A stretch of 55,742 nucleotides of DNA. Source: Acidobacteriota bacterium (GTDB taxonomy: Bacteria; Acidobacteriota; Vicinamibacteria; Marinacidobacterales; Marinacidobacteraceae). The number at the start of each line of letters is the position of its first letter. Positions within the stretch are counted from its first letter, which is position 1. The translations under genes and the position numbers were made by a program. Shown piece after piece: positions 53,990 through 55,742 of the stretch. Where the stretch lies: contig VXNL01000011.1 of NCBI GenBank assembly GCA_009840635.1, positions 1 to 55,742 of the forward strand, given 5' to 3'. The notes below the pieces were generated by a model. The model was not told where the DNA came from. It worked only from the letters and a program-made list of their open reading frames with translations, and ran no database searches.

Positions 53990-55742
53990 TCAGAACCGGT
54001 AGCGGATCTGGCCCATGACCTGCCGGCGGAGGACGTCGCCGAAGATGTGGTTCTGGATCTCCTGGTTCAGCACGTTGAGCACCTGGACGGACGGCTGGAC
54101 GCGGCCGTCGAACAGACGCACGCGAAGGCTGGCGTTCACCATGGTGAACGCCTCCGTCCAGCCGTGGAACCGCTCGTTCAGAACGTCGGTCCAATAGGAG
54201 CGGTCGCTGTAGTTCAGCGAGGCCCCGAACGTCCACGGGCCGGAGGTGGCGTCGAACCCGGCGTTCACCCGGTGGGCGGCGGGAATGCTGATCTCCTCGC
54301 CGCCGAATCCCTTCGCCTCGGGTTCGGACTGCCACGAGTAGTTGACGTACCCCCCCACGCCGCCGCGGCGGCCGTTCAGCCCCACCTCGAACCCGGACTC
54401 ACGGATGGACTCGCGGTTCACCCAGCTGAGCGTCGCGGGGAGCTCGAGGCCGGTCGTGGCGCCCAGGATGTCCACGAGCACCGCCGGATTCACCGCGATG
54501 GCGGCGACCGGACGCGGCAGCGTCCCGGGCGGCAGGCGCCGGGCGAGACCGCCGACGAACTGCTGCACCCCGGCGAACGCCTGGTTCCAGCCCGGGGGCG
54601 GATTCGCGGTGGACCAGAGTTCCGTGGTGGTCGCGTCGATGACGTCCCGGCGCTCGTTGACATAGACGGACGCGCTCGCGCCGATCCAGTCGTTCAGCGC
54701 GCCGGCCCAGCCCGCCTCGTAGGCGACGAGGCGCTCCGCGAGGAGTTCCGGGTTGCCGGCCAGGTGGAGCGGGCTGAAGAACCCGACCGGCGCCGGCAGC
54801 AGCGCCTCCGGCACCCGCGCCCCTCCGGGCAGGCTCCTGAGGAAGGGCCGCAGGTCGAATCGCACGCCGTTGCCCACCCCGAAGTCCGCGTACGAGCTGC
54901 GCAGCGACGGTGAGCGGAACGCCTGGTTGTAGGACACCCGGAACGCCTGGTCCGGCGCGGGCTTGAAGATGAGGGTGGTCCGCGGGGAGAGGATGAACTC
55001 GTCGAGGATGCTCACCCGGTCGGCGCGGACGCCGGCGATCCAGCGCCAGCGGTTCCCGAGGAAGATCTCGTCGTTCAGGTAGAACCCCTGCTCGTTCCGG
55101 TCCTCCGCGTCGGGGGCGATCCCCATGTCGACCTTGATCCACCGCAGGTTTCCGCCGAAGGAGAGAACGTGACGGCCGCCGAGAACCCGCGTGTCCTTCA
55201 CGCTGAGGTCGTAGGTGTCCTGGTCGCTGTGCCCGGTCAGGAGCTCATCGGGCCTGCTGCGTACCAGGAGCGACCGGATGTCCATGCGGGAGGAGTTCAC
55301 GAAGGCCCCGATCTCCAGCGCGTCCCGCTGGTACTGCGCCCGTCCCCAGGCGATCCGGGAGCCGGGTTCGAAGCCGAACGGGCCGAGCGCGGTGTAGAAG
55401 ACGCCCTGGTTTCCGCCGTAGCCGCCGGACAGCTTCACCCGGGCGTCTCCCGGGGTGTCCCAGTCCGCCCGGAAGTCCACTTTGGGAGTCCGGGACTCCA
55501 GTCCCTCGATCGACGGGTAGGGCGTTCCCGTGCCGTTGGGGATCTCGCCGACCGGGCGGGCGAACGCGTCCGAGCCGCTGAAGCTCACGCTGAACCGGTA
55601 GGCGAAGGTGTCGCTGACGGCCGCTGCGTGGGTCAGGGCGCCGGAGAAGCTGTTTCCGGCGTCCATGGGGTTTCCGGTGACGTTCCGGTCGAACGTGCCG
55701 AACCGGAGATCGAGGGTCGTGCCCGCGGCGTCGCGCGGCGCC
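53990..55742 (-). CDS. TonB-dependent outer-membrane receptor, 5'-partial
   Basis: About 584 residues of the C-terminal part of a TonB-dependent receptor barrel; the signal peptide, TonB box and plug lie beyond the window. Typical barrel features are alternating strands (RWRWIAGVRADRVS, NQAFRSPSLRSSYADFGVG), the conserved YNQAFRSPS block, ERLVAYEAGWAG, SGFEVGLNGRRGG, and a final strand ending GQIRYRF. It would import a siderophore, cofactor or glycan with energy from TonB. The substrate cannot be told. Confidence 0.88.
   Translation of the reverse strand, partial: APRDAAGTTLDLRFGTFDRNVTGNPMDAGNSFSGALTHAAAVSDTFAYRFSVSFSGSDAFARPVGEIPNGTGTPYPSIEGLESRTPKVDFRADWDTPGDARVKLSGGYGGNQGVFYTALGPFGFEPGSRIAWGRAQYQRDALEIGAFVNSSRMDIRSLLVRSRPDELLTGHSDQDTYDLSVKDTRVLGGRHVLSFGGNLRWIKVDMGIAPDAEDRNEQGFYLNDEIFLGNRWRWIAGVRADRVSILDEFILSPRTTLIFKPAPDQAFRVSYNQAFRSPSLRSSYADFGVGNGVRFDLRPFLRSLPGGARVPEALLPAPVGFFSPLHLAGNPELLAERLVAYEAGWAGALNDWIGASASVYVNERRDVIDATTTELWSTANPPPGWNQAFAGVQQFVGGLARRLPPGTLPRPVAAIAVNPAVLVDILGATTGLELPATLSWVNRESIRESGFEVGLNGRRGGVGGYVNYSWQSEPEAKGFGGEEISIPAAHRVNAGFDATSGPWTFGASLNYSDRSYWTDVLNERFHGWTEAFTMVNASLRVRLFDGRVQPSVQVLNVLNQEIQNHIFGDVLRRQVMGQIRYRF

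Overview
The window is about 55.7 kb of GC-rich DNA from a Gram-negative bacterium. The cell type is shown by lipoproteins with lipoboxes, a TonB-dependent receptor barrel and proteases ending in a barrel-like domain with terminal Phe. Frequent GTG/TTG starts, 4-base start/stop overlaps and an arginine cluster with an N-acetylornithine-type carbamoyltransferase suggest an Acidobacteriota- or Gemmatimonadota-like organism; the phylum is inference only. Both ends cut through genes. The first 44 bases look like an uncorrected Illumina Nextera adapter, so this is probably a contig from a draft or metagenome assembly.

Chromosomal part 1 (1-27.8 kb). Two tandem subtilisin-like proteases with C-terminal barrel-like domains; a VapBC-type toxin-antitoxin pair; two tandem paralogous exported TPR-like proteins; a small unknown pair; gcvT-gcvH; an orphan primase-like zinc-finger fragment; an alpha/beta hydrolase; gcvP, a nitrilase and a membrane protein; an operon of creatininase-like amidohydrolase, class V aminotransferase, thyA, folA and ridA; an M16 peptidase pair (one active, one lacking the zinc motif); gamma-glutamyltransferase; and an exported phosphatase-like protein. 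gcvT, gcvH and gcvP supply glycine cleavage and one-carbon units, which thyA and folA use nearby.

Accessory island (about 27.9-47.4 kb). It starts with a P4-type tyrosine integrase and ends in scars: an istB fragment, a piece of an Ig/cadherin-like gene, and an esterase gene that has lost its 5' part. Between them are a membrane desaturase-like protein, a second-integrase remnant, a 58-residue membrane protein, an AbiEii-like nucleotidyltransferase with an unknown partner, an Mrr-like nuclease, exported unknowns, a family-4-like uracil-DNA glycosylase with an altered Fe-S site, a 1004-residue protein with three AAA+ modules, a PD-(D/E)XK nuclease convergent to it, a lipoprotein coupled to a secreted six-cysteine miniprotein, an NCS2 permease fused to an ATPase-like domain, an ICMT-like methyltransferase, lipoproteins and a metzincin lipoprotein. 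Several of these resemble defence-island cargo. Three copies of a GC-rich repeat punctuate the island.

Chromosomal part 2 (47.4-55.7 kb). Truncated esterase, then argR-argC-argD-argF'-argB on the minus strand, with a palindromic AT-rich operator candidate before argR, then a 5'-truncated TonB-dependent receptor.

Four copies of a 164-165 bp element with 28-bp terminal inverted repeats, plus a divergent copy and several half copies, sit between chromosomal genes and are absent from the island. No tRNA, rRNA or CRISPR array was seen.
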